The position numbers were made by a program, and so were the translations under genes. The notes under the pieces are model-generated. The model ran no database searches. It was not told the origin of the DNA and saw only the letters and a list, made by a program, of their open reading frames with translations. From NCBI RefSeq assembly GCF_033115175.1, contig NC_084831.1, positions 8,838,540 to 8,902,539 on the forward strand: a stretch of DNA of 64,000 nucleotides, written 5' to 3'. Below are positions 1 to 11,266 of this stretch, piece after piece. The stretch comes from Lepus europaeus (lineage: Eukaryota; Chordata; Mammalia; Lagomorpha; Leporidae). Positions within the stretch are counted from its first letter, which is position 1; each line of letters starts with the position of its first letter.

Positions 1-960
1 GCAGATGGCTGTGTCTTAAAAACCCAGCGTTGGGGTCTTTGTGCTTTAGGTAAGGGGCGACATAAAGCAGTCCTCAGGGTCCCCACTTCAGCTTGAAAAT
101 ACCATGCAGAAGTGTGGCTGGGGCTGTGTCCGTCAGTCCACTCTCTGGAGTGTTCCTAGGCGACTGGATCTCCTTGGTCCCCGGTTCCTTTGAACCTTGG
201 TGTGAAGAACGTCTGCTCTTCCTGCTCTGGCTCCTTCCACAAAGTGGCACCTGTGAGGCAGGCTTGGCGCTCTCTTCACTGATGTCCAGGGCTGTCTACT
301 GCTCCCTGGCACCTGTTACATAATCTCACCTGCCTGTGCATTTCAATGTTTCCTTTCAAAATGGAACAAATAGGCCCTCGGGGTGCTTTGTGCTTTTTTT
401 TTTTTTTTTTCACTGTCTAAGGAATTTTTACTAAAGCAAGAATTTTATAATTCAAATTACATTTCCTTGCTTGGCTTATCAAGTCTGCTCCTTTACACAG
501 AGCTGACTTTCTGAGCTATTATTGTGCAGTGAAGAATGGCAGAATTATCCTTTGTGCTTTCAAAGCACTGAGAAATGTTTTGCCTGACTTGGCCTATTTG
601 AAATTGGGTATCTTCATTTGTGGCCAGCAAGCCATTTCAAGTTTTTCAGAGACATCTAGACACCCTCACATCTTCTTGGGAAATGGGCAAGAAGAAGGTA
701 AAAGAGAATCGGCAACGTTGGTGTGGGGAAGGGGGAGGAAGGGTGACAGTGACCCCTGGGAGGCGTGAAAGGCTGTTTCACAGAGGACGTGAGCATTCAC
801 CACCCCTCGGACCGGGCATGGCCTGGGCCATCATCAGCTCCAATTGTGCTTGGCTTTGTTTGGGGAGCAGGTGTGTGTGAGGGATGTTCTGAGGGTAGGC
901 TACTCTGACCGGGCAGTGCTTGGACTCAGGGATGGTGTGGGCTTCTCCACACCTAAAGGA
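1..960. other. Unassigned sequence at window start
   Basis: No C-repeat and no recognised exon. A T-run lies at 394-411. CFAP107 exon 1 was looked for here and not found. Confidence 0.55.
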
Positions 961-1723
961 GATGGCATCAAGACAGTAGAATTGGAGGGAGGTCAGTAAG
1001 ATGGTGGGCTAAGATGTCTGGGTCTTCATTCTCCCCGGAGACATTTAAACACTGGCCAAAATGTGCGTGGGCTCTAGAAGACAGTCTGAGTCCACGGTGG
1101 CTAATCAAATGCCCCACTCAACCAGAAGCGGTTGTCAGTGCTAGGAATTCCCACGGCATTTTAACTTGCCCTGCCCCCCCCCCCCCACAGCACAGCACGG
1201 TACATGTGCTCTGGGGGAAGTGGCTCCCCCAGTTCCCAGGTCCCCGCTTCAAGCCCGGAGGGTGTAGAAGAGCATCCTAACCTGTCCGGGGCTGCTGAGG
1301 GACTGGCCTTGGTTTCATCTAACTTGCAGCTCAGAAGGGGAAGAGGGGGCAGAGTTCAGACCCCAGGTGGGGACAACTGTGGAAAGCAGAGTCAGACGTA
1401 AACCGTTGAAGCTGACCGGGGACTGCAGACTGCGATGAGATCACGGGTGGAAGAGTTCACCAGGACATCAGAAACGCCAAGAAGGAGGGGCGAGACTCCT
1501 GGGGAAACGATGACCTTGAAAAGCAGCCATGTATGTGAGGGAGTCAGAAAAGGCACGCACAGGTCCAGGCAAGCTGTACACCCAGAGGGGGCCTGTGAAC
1601 ACCTTCAACTTCATATTGGGCTGACCCCAAGACTCAGAACGTGACCTAATAGTTCGAAAAATTCTTCCCTCTCACGGAGGCAATCTGCAGACTGTTTCCT
1701 GTTTCCTCAAATGCCCCATTTTC

Positions 1724-2068
1724 TTTTTTATTTATTTATTTATTTATTTTTTTATTTTTTGACAGGATAGTGAGAGAGAGAGACAGAGAGAAGGGTCTTC
1801 CTTTTTGCCATTAGTTCACCCTCCAATGGCCGCTGCGGCCGGCGCATCACGCTGATCCAAAGCCAGGAGCCAGGTGCTTCTCCTGGTCTCCCATGGGGTG
1901 CAGGACCCAAGGACTTGGGCCATCCTCCACTGCCTTCCCATGCCATAGCAGAGAGCTGGCCTGGAAGAGGGGCAACCAGGATAAAATCCGGCGCCCCAAC
2001 CGGGACTAGAACCCAGTGTGCTGGTGCCGCAAGGCGGAGGATTAGCCTGTTAAGCCACGGCGCCGGCC
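1724..2068 (-). mobile_element. C-repeat SINE, TGTC-poly(A) type
   Basis: Full length, with perfect 15-base target-site duplication AAATGCCCCATTTTC on both sides (1709-1723 and 2070-2084). Inserted in the old LINE-1. Confidence 0.95.
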
Positions 2069-2485
2069 CAAATGCCCCATTTTCAACAGATCGCCAGGCT
2101 TATACAGAGGTGGGAGAGCAGAGTCCATCCAAAGGAAGAAAATAAAGTATCAGAAACTCTCCACGAAGTACTTAAATATGCACAAAGAGCCTACAGGAGA
2201 ACCCAAGAACTACATGAAACTGAGAGGACAACATACGGATAAAATGAGAATATGAAAAACGATTGAAATTACGGAAAGAGACCAAGCTGGAATGTTGGAG
2301 GTAGAAAATCCATAAGTGAATTGGAAAACTGAATGGAGGGGTTCAATGGCAGAATCAGGCAGCCCCCGAGAACAAAGCCCAAGGGACTTCTGGGACAGCA
2401 CCTAGTCGATCAGTCTGTTCATTAAGGGAACTGCAGAGGAGAAGAAAGAGAAAGATGCACAGAGATTATTTGAAAGCATAATGGT

Positions 2486-2796
2486 CAGGGGCCAGCACTG
2501 TGGCGCAGAGGGTTAACATCCTGGCCTGAAGCACCGGCGTCCCATATGGGCGCCGGTTCTAGTCCCGGCTGCTCCTCTTCTGATCCAGCTCTCTGCTATG
2601 GCCTGGGAAAGCAGAAGAAGATGGCCCAAGTCCTTGGGCCCCTGCACCCGCGTGGGAGACCCGGAAGAAGCTCCTGGCTTCTGGCTTCGGGTTAGCGCCG
2701 CTCCGACCGTTGCGGCCTTCTAGGGAGTGAACCAGCGAATGGAAGACCTCTCTCTCTGTAACTCTTTCTTTCAAATAAACAAAATAAATCTTAAAA
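2486..2796 (+). mobile_element. C-repeat SINE, AAATAAATCTT type
   Basis: Full length with head GGGGCCAGCACTGTGGCGCA. Target-site duplication AAAGCATAATGGT flanks it. Inserted in LINE-1. Confidence 0.95.
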
Positions 2797-2946
2797 AAAG
2801 CATAATGGTAAAAAATCCCCCCAAATGTGAGCAAATACATGGATCTGCAAATCCAAGAAGCCCAATGACCTCCTAGCAGGGTAACTCTCAAGAGACCCAC
2901 GTTGATGTAGATTATATTCAAATTGAAAGCCAGAGACAAAAGAGAG

Positions 2947-3283
2947 TCTTTTTTTAAAAAGATCTATTTTGTGTATTTAAAAGGCAGAGTTTTAGAGAGA
3001 GAGTGAGACACAGAGAGAAATAGGTTTTTCCATCTGCCGGAATACTCCCCAAATGGCTAAAATGGCCCAGGGCTGGGCCAGGCTAAAGCCTGGAGCCAAG
3101 AATTCTATCCAGGTCTCCCACATGGATGCAGGGGCCCAAGCACTTGGGCCATCTTCTACTGCTTTCCCAGGCCATAGCAGAGAGCTGGATCAGAAGTGGA
3201 GCAGTCGGGACTTGAACTGGCGCACATATGGGATGCCAGCACGGCAGGCAGTGGCCTTACCTGCTACGCCACAGCGCCGGGAC
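2947..3283 (-). mobile_element. C-repeat SINE
   Basis: Near full-length antisense copy, from an AAAGATCTATTTTG tail to a GCCACAGCGCCGGG head. Confidence 0.93.
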
Positions 3284-3689
3284 CTTCACTCTTTATTTGC
3301 TACAGAATTTAGAAAACAAATGCATACAAGGTTCTGTATACATGTATACCCAGTATATAGTGATATAGTTTTTGACACTTTAAAAACATGAAGTAGGGGA
3401 GGCAGAGCTATAAAGGAGTAGAATTTTGTATGCAACTCAAGTTGGTATCAGGATTTATTTTTAAAGTTCTTACTGGGATACAATGACCTCTCCGGGGCAG
3501 GTCCTCCCCTTCTGCTCCAGCCACAACAATTAGGAAAGAAACAGGCAAGCATCCCACTGGAGAGGAAGAATGTCATGATTTTGATACATAGAAAACCCTA
3601 AAAATCAAGATCGATCTCTCTCTTTTCCTTCCTCTCTCTCTTTCTCTCTCTCTCACAGACACACAGAAACTGTTAGAAATAATAAATAA

Positions 3690-4035
3690 GGGGGCTGGGG
3701 CTGTGGCACAGTAGGTTAACATCCTTGCCTGAAGTGCTGGCATCCCATATGGGCGCCGGTTCGAGACCCGGCTGCTCCACTTCTGATCCAGCTCTCTGCT
3801 ATGGCCTGGGAAAGCAATGGCAGATGGCCAAGCCCTTGGGTCCCTGCACCCATGTGGGAGACCCGGAAGAAGCTCCTGGCTCCTGGCTTTGGATCGGTGC
3901 AGCTCCGGCTGTTGTGGCCATCTGGGGGGTGAACCAGCAGATGGAAGATTTCTCTCTCTCCCCCCTCTCCACTCCCTTTCTCAGCCTCTACCTCTCTGTA
4001 ACTGTTTTTCAAATAAATATTAAATTCTTAAAACA
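3690..4035 (+). mobile_element. C-repeat SINE
   Basis: Full-length sense copy with head GGGGCTGGGGCTGTGGCACA, box B GGTTCGAGACC and tail CAAATAAATATTAAATTC. Confidence 0.95.
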
Positions 4036-4789
4036 AAGCAAAACAAAAAAAATCCAGTTCCTCACAATACAGTGGGAAAGAGCAGAGGACTCCAGCGCAG
4101 ACTCCACTGAAGAGACGAAGCCTTCTACCCTGGAAGCTCAGAACACTGACGATAAAAACCGAAGACGACGAATAAACGGAGTGACGCCTGGACACCCTGT
4201 GCTCACGATGGAAGAACTCACGTGGCTAACACCTCAGCACTGTGCAAAATATCTGCAAATTCAATGCAATACCTCTAAAACCCTATTAACTTACTTTTCA
4301 GAAATGGAGAAATTCTATCCTAAAATTCAGGCGAGCCTGAAATCGCCAGAGCAACCTTGAAAAAGAACAAAGTTGGAGAACTCACGTTTCCTGATTTAAA
4401 AACATTACAAACCTACAGCAATCAAGACGCTGGGATGGTGACAGAAAGATTCATAGACAAATGGAACAAGATAGAGAGCTTAGAAAAAACTGGTAACGCA
4501 GTCAAATGATTTTCAACAAGGGTGCCACGGCTACTCCATGGGAACGACGGGTCCCCAGCAGGCAGTGTCGGGAGCTGGACGTCCACACACAGCATATGCA
4601 GCTGGACACCTGCTAACAAGAGGGTCACAGACCTAGACTAAAGAGCCAGAACTACACAATTCTTAGAAGAAAACCTAGGGCAACGCCTTCACGACGTTAG
4701 CGTTGGCAATGATTTCCTGGTTATGACACTAAAAGTAAAAACAACAAAAGAAGAAACAGATAAACTGGACTTCATTCGAAATAGAAATA

Positions 4790-5046
4790 AGGGGGCTGGT
4801 GCTGGGATGCGGTTGGTTAAGCCACCATCTGCTATGCTGGCATCCCACGTCAGAGCGCTGGTTTGAGTCCCAGATGCTCCACTTCCAGTTCGGCTGCCTG
4901 CTAGTGTGCAGAGAAGGCAGTGGAAGGTGGCCCAAGTACGTGGGGCCATGCCACCTGTGTGGGGACACGATGGGGTTCCTGGCTCCTGCCTTCAGCCTGG
5001 CTCAGACCTACCTGTTGTGGTCATTTGGAGAGAAGCAGCAAATGGA

Positions 5047-5088
<42 letters not shown>

Positions 5089-5214
5089 TCTATCTCTATC
5101 TCTCTCTCCCCTTCTCTCTCTCTCGCTCTATCTCCCCTTCTCTCTCTCTCTCTCTCTCTCTCTCCCCTTCTGTCTCTCTCATTCACTCTACTTTCACATA
5201 AAGAAAGAAAGAAA
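4790..5214 (+). mobile_element. C-repeat SINE with expanded CT tract
   Basis: Sense copy inserted in LINE-1 ORF2/3' sequence. Its CT-rich 3' region has grown to about 130 bases (5051-5180). Confidence 0.93.
5051..5180 (+). repeat. (CT)n microsatellite
   Basis: Pure CT run of about 34 bases, followed by CT-rich imperfect repeats, inside the 3' region of a C-repeat. Confidence 0.97.
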
Positions 5215-6165
5215 AACCTTCTTGCATCAAAGGACATTATAAAAATGGCAACAATGATATGGGAGAAAATATTTACAGATTACATTTCTGATAAAGGATT
5301 AATATCCAGAATATATAAAAATACTCCCACAACTTAACAACAAATATCCATGCCATCTGATTTTAAAATAGGCACAGGACTTGAGTAGACATTTCTCCAG
5401 CGAAGAGCTGCAAATGTCTAAGAATGGTCACATGAACAAACGTCCAACACCATTAATCGTTAGGGAAACGCAAGTCAAAACCACACGGAGATGCCACCTC
5501 CCACCCTTAGGAAGTCAGAGTGTTCACAAAGATGCCAGGAAAGGGGAACTCTCGTGTGTTGCTGATGGGATATAAAACCCACAGCCACTGTGGGTAGCAA
5601 TATGGCAGTTCTTAAAATATAGACACAGAATTCCCATACAATCCAGCAATGCCACTTCCAGGTATAGACCTCAGCGAATCGAAAACAGGGACTCAAAAAA
5701 ACTCCTTCATAGCAACATCGTCCACAGGACCCGGCAAGGGTGTGTACCATCGATGGATGTTAAATAAGATGCCACACACACATACACACAGGGATATTAT
5801 GCAGCCCTGAAGAGGAAGTAATTATGGTGATTGCTACAACGTGGCTGAGTCTCAAAGACATTATGTTGAGTGAAATGAGTCAGGCACAAAAAGGCAAACA
5901 TTGCATGATTGCATTTGTGAGATACTTGTAATAGACACATTCACAGAGGTGGAGAGTCGTCGGTGGGAGAGGCGCGATGGCTCGGGAAGGGGGAGGGTCG
6001 AGACTCCGTGTTTAGTGAGCACACAGGTTCGGTTTTGGGAGACAAGTTTGGAGGCAGATGGTGGTGATGGCTACACAGAGATGTGAAAGTGCTTAATGCC
6101 CCTGAACCGTGTGTTAGAAATGGCCTCACGGTAAGCTGTCTGGTGTGCATACTTGACCACATTAC

Positions 6166-6442
6166 CTCTTAAGAGAACCAATCAGGAGCATAATCTAATG
6201 GAAACAGAGAGCGAGCAACACAGAGGCAAAAGAGAGGGAGGCGGTGAGTGGGAGAGAGGAGCCAAGGGTGAGGAAGGTAGCAGGTGGGGGCCGGGAGAAG
6301 GGGGTAGGGGAGCCAGGGGTGCCTTCCCGAGGGATGTGGACAGGGAGGTCGGCTTCACCCTCAGCCCGTCTGCCAGGCGCTCCATGGGGGGAGGGTCCCG
6401 GAGAGACCTCAGGGGTCTTCCTCAACGTTTGGTCTCCCTCAG
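6166..6442. other. CFAP107: Sequence before CFAP107 exon 2
   Basis: Purine-rich (GGGAGAGGA-type repeats, 6230-6330), ending in the pyrimidine tract of the acceptor. Part of intron 1. Confidence 0.6.
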
Positions 6443-6556
6443 TTCACCAGAGCCACCGAGAAGACACCGCAGAGCCTTTACCGAATAGAGTACGTCCCCA
6501 TCCCGGGCCACAGACCGGACCTGATCTCCAGGTGGTACGGGAAGAGGAAAGTTGAG
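6443..6556 (+). CDS. CFAP107: CFAP107 (C1orf158) coding exon 2 (internal)
   Basis: Internal coding exon of 38 codons. The acceptor ends at 6442 after a pyrimidine tract and the donor GTGAGG begins at 6557. The frame starts FTRATEKTPQ and ends with ISRWYGKRKVE, which matches the conserved middle of CFAP107 as I remember the human protein. CFAP107 is a small microtubule inner protein bound inside the doublet microtubules of motile cilia and sperm flagella. Both exon ends are in phase 0. The preceding residues and start codon belong to an exon that I could not find between 1 and 6442. Part of that stretch is an old LINE-1, so exon 1 is probably upstream of the window. There are no frame lesions, so the gene appears intact here. 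Confidence 0.93.
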
Positions 6557-8322
6557 GTGAGGGCGAGCAGGGGTCCCGCACTGGGGTCTGGGACCCTCCC
6601 GAAGCTCAGGGGCCACTCACAGCTTCTCAAAGTCTGGAATCCTCCTGGGAAAATGAGAGTAGTCTCATGGATCCCTCTCGGCGCAGGTGCTGCCGACTGC
6701 AGTAGCCCGTAGTTCCCGGTGAGGGTAGACCACGTGTCTGACCCACACTGGCCACAGCCCCACCCCCGCCAACCCGTACCCCAGTACCTGGGTCGCACGC
6801 TTCCCACAGAGTGCGGCCAAGGAAGCTGGGAGCCACAAAAGGTTGGGGCTGAGGTCCCAGAGCCGGGGCAGTAATCCCGTTATTGTCCACTGTGCCCCTG
6901 CCTCCCGCCCAGCCCACGCCTCATGCCTGGGGTACCTGTCTACACATCGTGCTGTGTCCCAGCCACATGGATCAGGAAGCAGGGTGCTGCCCCCACACCC
7001 AAGGAGGGACAGGTGTGTCCAGCCGTGAGCAGCGTCGTGGCAAGGGACCCGAAAGGTCACTGCCGGCCAAGTCAGACCTCAGGTGCCCTCTGTCTACTGC
7101 TCCTCTGTGTGCGGGACAGCAGCAGGCTCTGAGCTCTGTGCTGGCCACACGCACCCCCCCCCCACCTCCTCCACCTGCCTGCCACACAGCAGCTCCTGCC
7201 AGGGCTGGGCCAGGGCCAGGACAGCCAGACACCATCCCCAGCCCAGAGCCTGCAGACGGCTTTCAAGTCTGTGGTCCCAGCCTGCTCCCGCCTACTCCCC
7301 TTCCCCTGGCGAGCTCAGTAAAGGCCTGGGCCCTCGGTGCTGGTCCTCCTGCTGACCTGGTCCCCCCACCTCCCACCCCTGGGTGGCCCTGCCTGCCCTT
7401 CCAGGGCACTTGTCCCCGTACCTGTCCCCTTACGTATCTGAATACAGTGTCCCAGGTACACAATCAATCCAGTCAACAAGACCACGAGAAAGCACCAGAG
7501 AATTCGTCCCGCCCCTCCCCGCCACCCTGTGCCCCATCCTGGCCCCCTGTGCCCCACGTGGATGGGAAACCTGGCCGCAGGGAAAGGCCACGGGGCGCCT
7601 GGTGATGCAGATCTTGGGGCTGGGCCCCCGTGCGCCCTCTGGAGTTGTGGTCTGACTGATTTATGGCACCAGAAATCCTGGGCGCAGCCGGAGTCTGTGG
7701 GCGTCAGGAGACCCAGACCTCCTGTCAGCTCCAGACAAGAGAGCAGGCGTGGCCCCCAGCCCCGTCCTGCCATAAATCAGCCCAGGCCCCCAGCGCTCCC
7801 TTCCAGGCCGAGAGGATTCTCTTAGGAAAACTGTCAATTCAGGCGAGGGCCCCAGAGCCAGGGGGTGGTGGCTGCTTTCCTCACCATAAATAACTCCGCC
7901 CCAAAGACACCGCTGCCCTGGGCTCCAGCTGGGGGAGTCGTAAATCCTTCGCCAAGGCAGGCGATTTACGGCCAGGCGCCCGGTCTTCCCACAGGAACTG
8001 GTGGCTGCCACCTTCCCACCAGCCTTGCAAATAGGCCCGGTGCTGGGTGAGAGGTGAGGCCTCTCCCAGGCTGGGATTCCAGATCGTGGGGATGCAAAGC
8101 GGGGCGCCTCCGACTCCTCCCGTCCCACCGGGCGTCCCGACCACCACGGCTCATTGTGGGGGGGGGGGGGGGCAGCATGGACTTGTCCAGGGCTGGCGGT
8201 GGCACCCACAGAGAACTTCCTGGAACCAGGGTCGTGTCTCTCACCGCCAGCCCCGGGAGGCCACTTCTCCCGGGGTCTGCCCTGCTGTGGTTGGTGACAC
8301 GTCCCCGTGTCTGTCTTCCCAG
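6557..8322 (+). other. CFAP107: CFAP107 intron 2
   Basis: Intron between exons 2 and 3: GC-rich, with C-runs at 7147-7159 and a 15-base G run at about 8158-8172. It is unusual here in having no recognisable C-repeat. Several long open frames on both strands reflect its low A+T content and few stops; none shows codon conservation or a known domain. Confidence 0.8.
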
Positions 8323-8500
8323 GGGCTCCCGTACAAGCACCTGATCACCCACCACCAGGAGCCCCGGCACCGCTGCCTGATCAGCACCTATGACGACCAC
8401 TACAACCGGCACAACTACAACCCCGGCTTGCCGCCGCTGCGCACCTGGAGCGCGCAGAAGCTGCTGTGGCTGCCGGAGAAGGCTGACTTCCCACTTCTCG
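8323..8500 (+). CDS. CFAP107: CFAP107 coding exon 3 (internal)
   Basis: Internal exon of 178 bases, 59 codons plus one base. The acceptor CAG ends at 8322 and the donor GTACTT starts at 8501, an acceptable but non-consensus donor. The frame begins GLPYKHLITHHQEP, continues through STYDDHYNRHNYNPGLPPLR and ends LLWLPEKADFPLL. These are the most conserved parts of the family. The exon joins exon 2 in phase 0 and leaves one G that completes an alanine codon with exon 4. The intron before it is about 1.8 kb, C-rich and free of recognisable SINEs. The longer open frame through this region (8047-8775) is read-through of intron and should not be taken as the gene. Confidence 0.94.
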
Positions 8501-9367
8501 GTACTTTGCCTCCGCACGGCTCCGCGAAGGGCGCCCGGACGCCCAGGGCTGAGGTGTGGCCGCTCTGCAGAGCGAGCTGCACGGGTCCTGCTCCGCTGAG
8601 CAGGGAGATGAGCTTGGAGGGAAAGGAGCCCTGGTCCCACCTCCCCGTGCCCGCCTATCCCCTCCCCTTGGCAGAGGGCTGTGTAGAGATGCCCGAACCT
8701 GGGCAGGGGAGCGGGTCATTTACCTGGAGTGCAGGTGACTGGGATAGCTCTGCACTCTCCCTGGTAGAACGGTGATGGGTTACTTCCTGGGCGCTGTGCC
8801 CGGCGGTAGGGCCTGGCGACACACTGGTGACAAGCACCGAGGAACGTCTGCTCCCGGGAGCAGATAAGACCCCATTCATGAATAAGATAACTCAAGGTCT
8901 GGGACGTAAGCGGATTTCAGGCACGAAGATGTGCTGTGAGAAGAGCATGGTTAATGGCGAGCCGGTGAGTGGGGGTCTGAGACCCTCCTCTGGTCCACAA
9001 GGCCTCCTGGGGATGAAGAGGGATGGCCATTCTGGAGGCCAGAGTCGGCTTGAGCAGGAGGGAGCTGTGCAGGCATCTGGGGGGAGAGCATCCTGCAGGG
9101 GAGGGAGTGGTACGTGGACAAGTTGTAAGGAAGTGTGGAGCAGGACTAGGGAGGGCCTCATCGGGCACCACGAGGGGAGTGGATGCCTCCTGCCCCGCCC
9201 AAGTCACGAGACTCCAAGGGGGCTTGTGTAGGAGACATCACACGTCACTCACGCCCCAGTTGGGACTCGGAGCATCGCCGGCTCTTTGTGGTTCTGCCTC
9301 TCCCTGCAAAGGGACCTCGGTCAAGAGCCCAAGCGTCCCTCCCTCCACACTGCTGCATGGGTTTTCA

Positions 9368-9655
9368 GAAATTTTTAAGATGATTTGTTTATTTGAAATG
9401 CAGAGTGGCGAAGACCGAGAGAGAGAGACAGAGAAAGAGAGCTTCCGATAGCTGGGACAGGGCCAGGCTGCAGCCAGGAGCCAGGAGCTCCATCTGGGTC
9501 TCCCACGTGGGTGCAGGGGCCCAAGCACTTGGGCCATCTTGCACTGCTTTCCCAGGAGCACTAGCAGGGAGCTGGATTGGGAGTGGAGCAGCCGGGACTC
9601 TGATATGGGATGCTGACGTCACAAGTGGTGGCTTAAGCCACTGCCGCACAAGGTG
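9368..9655 (-). mobile_element. CFAP107: C-repeat SINE in CFAP107 intron 3
   Basis: Antisense to the gene, diverged, missing a few internal bases. Head region GCCGCACAAGGTGGC. Confidence 0.9.
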
Positions 9656-9669
9656 GCTGCCTCCTCCTC

Positions 9670-9988
9670 ATTTTAATTTTTGTATTTACTTATTTTCATT
9701 TGTATTTGAAAGGCGGGGGTGAGGGCACTCTTCTACCTGTTGGTTCACTCCCCAAATGACCGCAACGGCTGGGGCTGGGCCAGGACAAAGCCAGGAGCCT
9801 GGAATTTGCCCTGGGTCTCCCGTGCAGGTGGCAGGGACCCAAGTACTTGAGCCATCATCTTCCTGCCAGGGTGTGCATTAGTGGGAAGCCAGATCAGGAG
9901 TGGAATAGCCAGGACTCAACCAGCTACTCCAGTATGGGATACAGGTGTCCCACGTGGTGATGTAACCATTGTGCCAAATGCCTGCCCC
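9670..9988 (-). mobile_element. CFAP107: C-repeat SINE, diverged, in CFAP107 intron 3
   Basis: Second antisense copy immediately after the first. It belongs to an older branch, with head CATTGTGCCAAATGCCTGCC. Confidence 0.85.
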
Positions 9989-10298
9989 TGCCTGGGTTTC
10001 TTGGTGTCCCTGGTGCAGCCCACACCACCCCCTCTCTGCTAGGGTGGGACATTTACCCAGGGCCTGCAGGGCTACCCACCACGCGGCGGGACTCACGTCC
10101 TCAGGGTCTCTGTCCTGAGCACTCTCGCACTGGGTTGCGACCCTCTCCTGCAAAGCTGTGGCTTCGCTCTGGTGCCCTGCCTTCCGCGGTCCCTGCCAGA
10201 GCAGCCTTGGCAAACCAGGGCCCCTGGCGCCATCCTCGTGGCCAGCTGGGGCAGGACTCACCGAAGCCCTGCTCACATAGACCCCGCTTCTCTTGCAG

Positions 10299-10480
10299 CA
10301 CCCCCCACCAACTACGGCCTCTACGAGCGGCTGAGGCAGAGCTGGCTGGCGTCCAAGGCCAGCCCGAGGGAGAGCGTTTACACTTCGTCCTACCCCAGGC
10401 CACCGCTGTGCGCCATGTCCAGGCGGGAGCACGCCATCCCTGTCCCCCCTCCACGCCTGCACCCCATCCCACACTTCTGA
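10299..10480 (+). CDS. CFAP107: CFAP107 last coding exon with stop codon
   Basis: Terminal coding exon. The acceptor TTGCAG ends at 10298; its first two bases finish the split alanine codon and the frame then reads PPTNYGLYERLRQSW. Further on comes YTSSYPRPPLCAMSRREHA, and the protein ends HPIPHF with TGA at 10478-10480. The C-terminus matches the human CFAP107 pattern closely and in full length. The intron before it (8501-10298) carries two antisense C-repeats. Only one terminal exon is seen, followed by a short 3' UTR of about 130 bases. The next recognisable genes on the same strand are PRAME-family copies, as in human 1p36. Confidence 0.94.
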
Positions 10481-10604
10481 GAAGTGTCGCCCTGCCGGTG
10501 GCCCAGCCAGGGCCTAGCGGGGACCCGCAGATGGCCAACGGCTGCAGACCTGGCCCAGACCCCAGGCCACGTCTTGAGACCCGGGCTTCCTTTTCCACCT
10601 TACA

Positions 10605-10610
10605 ATTAAA
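10605..10610 (+). terminator. CFAP107: ATTAAA poly(A) signal of CFAP107
   Basis: ATTAAA, the commonest variant of the AATAAA hexamer, lies 125 bases after the CFAP107 stop. It is followed within about 20 bases by a likely cleavage zone (CTTGACTCTACTGCA) and then by GT-rich sequence. This would give a very short 3' UTR. Confidence 0.75.
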
Positions 10611-10654
10611 GCTCCTTGACTCTACTGCAGGGCCATGTGGTGCAGAAGACGGAC

Positions 10655-10745
10655 AGGTCCTTAAGTCCCACCCCTCATTCCGCAGGAGGGGAAACTGAGG
10701 CCCACAGGGGTCCTGTGGCTCCTGCCTGTGCTCACCACTTGGAAG
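10655..10745 (-). repeat. MIR-like relic
   Basis: GGGGAAACTGAGGCCCACAG at about 10689 is the conserved reverse core of MIR elements. The flanks are decayed. Confidence 0.5.
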
Positions 10746-11154
10746 GTGCCCCCAGGGAGCCCCTGGCCCAGTGGAAGACATGGATCCGCCTCGGAGGCTC
10801 ATCTTGGAGACTCCTCGGGGTCTGGGGCACGTGTGGTCAGGAGGGGGGCGGCGGCCACTGCAGGTGCCAGGTGGGGAAGACACCCCTGAGCCCTCCTAAA
10901 GTGTCGCCCCTCACCCCACCTCTGAGCTGTCGGGTGTTTTAAGGAGTTGGTGGCGGGCACTTCCGGTGGGTGGGTGGGGAATGGGGTGGCTCTCCTGACA
11001 GAGGAATGGGCGCTGTTCTCACCCACCCACGTGCGGGTCAGACTCGGGCTGAGAATGACCCAGCCCTAATCCATACTCTCTGACTTTCAGGATTTAGCAG
11101 TTACAGCCCAGTCTCTCCTGTGACCTCTGTTGTTGTATGCCCCCGCCCCAGCTG

Positions 11155-11212
11155 TATGCACAGTGCCTGGTATACAGCTGGTGCTTAGCCATCACTGGCT
11201 GAGCGAGTGCTC
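11155..11212 (+). repeat. L2/MIR 3'-end relic
   Basis: CACAGTGCCTGGTATACAGC followed by TGGTGCTTAGCC resembles the conserved 3' end of L2/MIR. Confidence 0.5.
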
Positions 11213-11266
11213 TTTGATGCTCCTCGCGGGACCCTCATTCCACCCCACTCACTGAGTCCTACTTTT

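Larger units (their letters stand above)
961..3690 (+). mobile_element. Old LINE-1 relic, sense, 5' and middle parts
   Basis: The pieces between the C-repeats (961-1708, 2085-2472, 2810-2946, 3284-3690) read like a decayed mammalian LINE-1. There is an AAGATGGTGGGC head at about 998, a purine-rich ORF1-type stretch at 2100-2470, and an ORF2-type stretch with ATAGAAAACCCTAAAAATC near 3590. Stops are frequent in all frames. The 5' part is the least certain. Confidence 0.5.
4036..6165 (+). mobile_element. Old LINE-1 relic, sense, ORF2 end and 3' UTR
   Basis: Contains typical LINE-1 ORF2 C-terminal coding relics, with NKVGELTFPDLKTLQTYSNQ-type reading near 4370, then the segment ending in GAGAAAATATTTACAGATTAC (5262-5282) and AGTAGACATTTCTCC. 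An L1M-type 3' UTR follows (GTTGAGTGAAATGAGTCAGG at about 5869). A sense C-repeat is inserted at 4790-5214. Frames are broken throughout. Confidence 0.82.
8501..10298 (+). other. CFAP107: CFAP107 intron 3
   Basis: Intron between exons 3 and 4. Its 3' half holds two adjacent antisense C-repeats (9368-9655 and 9670-9988). The remainder (8501-9367 and 9989-10298) shows no recognisable element. Confidence 0.8.
10611..11266. other. Intergenic, no gene seen
   Basis: GC-rich DNA downstream of CFAP107, holding the two ancient repeat relics listed separately. No exon could be supported. Confidence 0.7.

Noticed and set aside
1177-1190. Poly(C) run as a regulatory element
   Set aside because: A simple homopolymer of about 14 bases with no other signal around it.
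2486-2560. tRNA genes at C-repeat heads (box A and box B present)
   Set aside because: The heads do not fold as full tRNAs and are part of SINEs over 300 bases long.
3725-4360. 211-codon + frame
   Set aside because: Runs through a C-repeat and then LINE-1; shared by chance with other SINE frames, no independent coding signal.
8047-8775. 242-codon + frame as a single-exon gene
   Set aside because: Only its middle (8323-8500) is coding in the CFAP107 frame; the rest is intron read-through.
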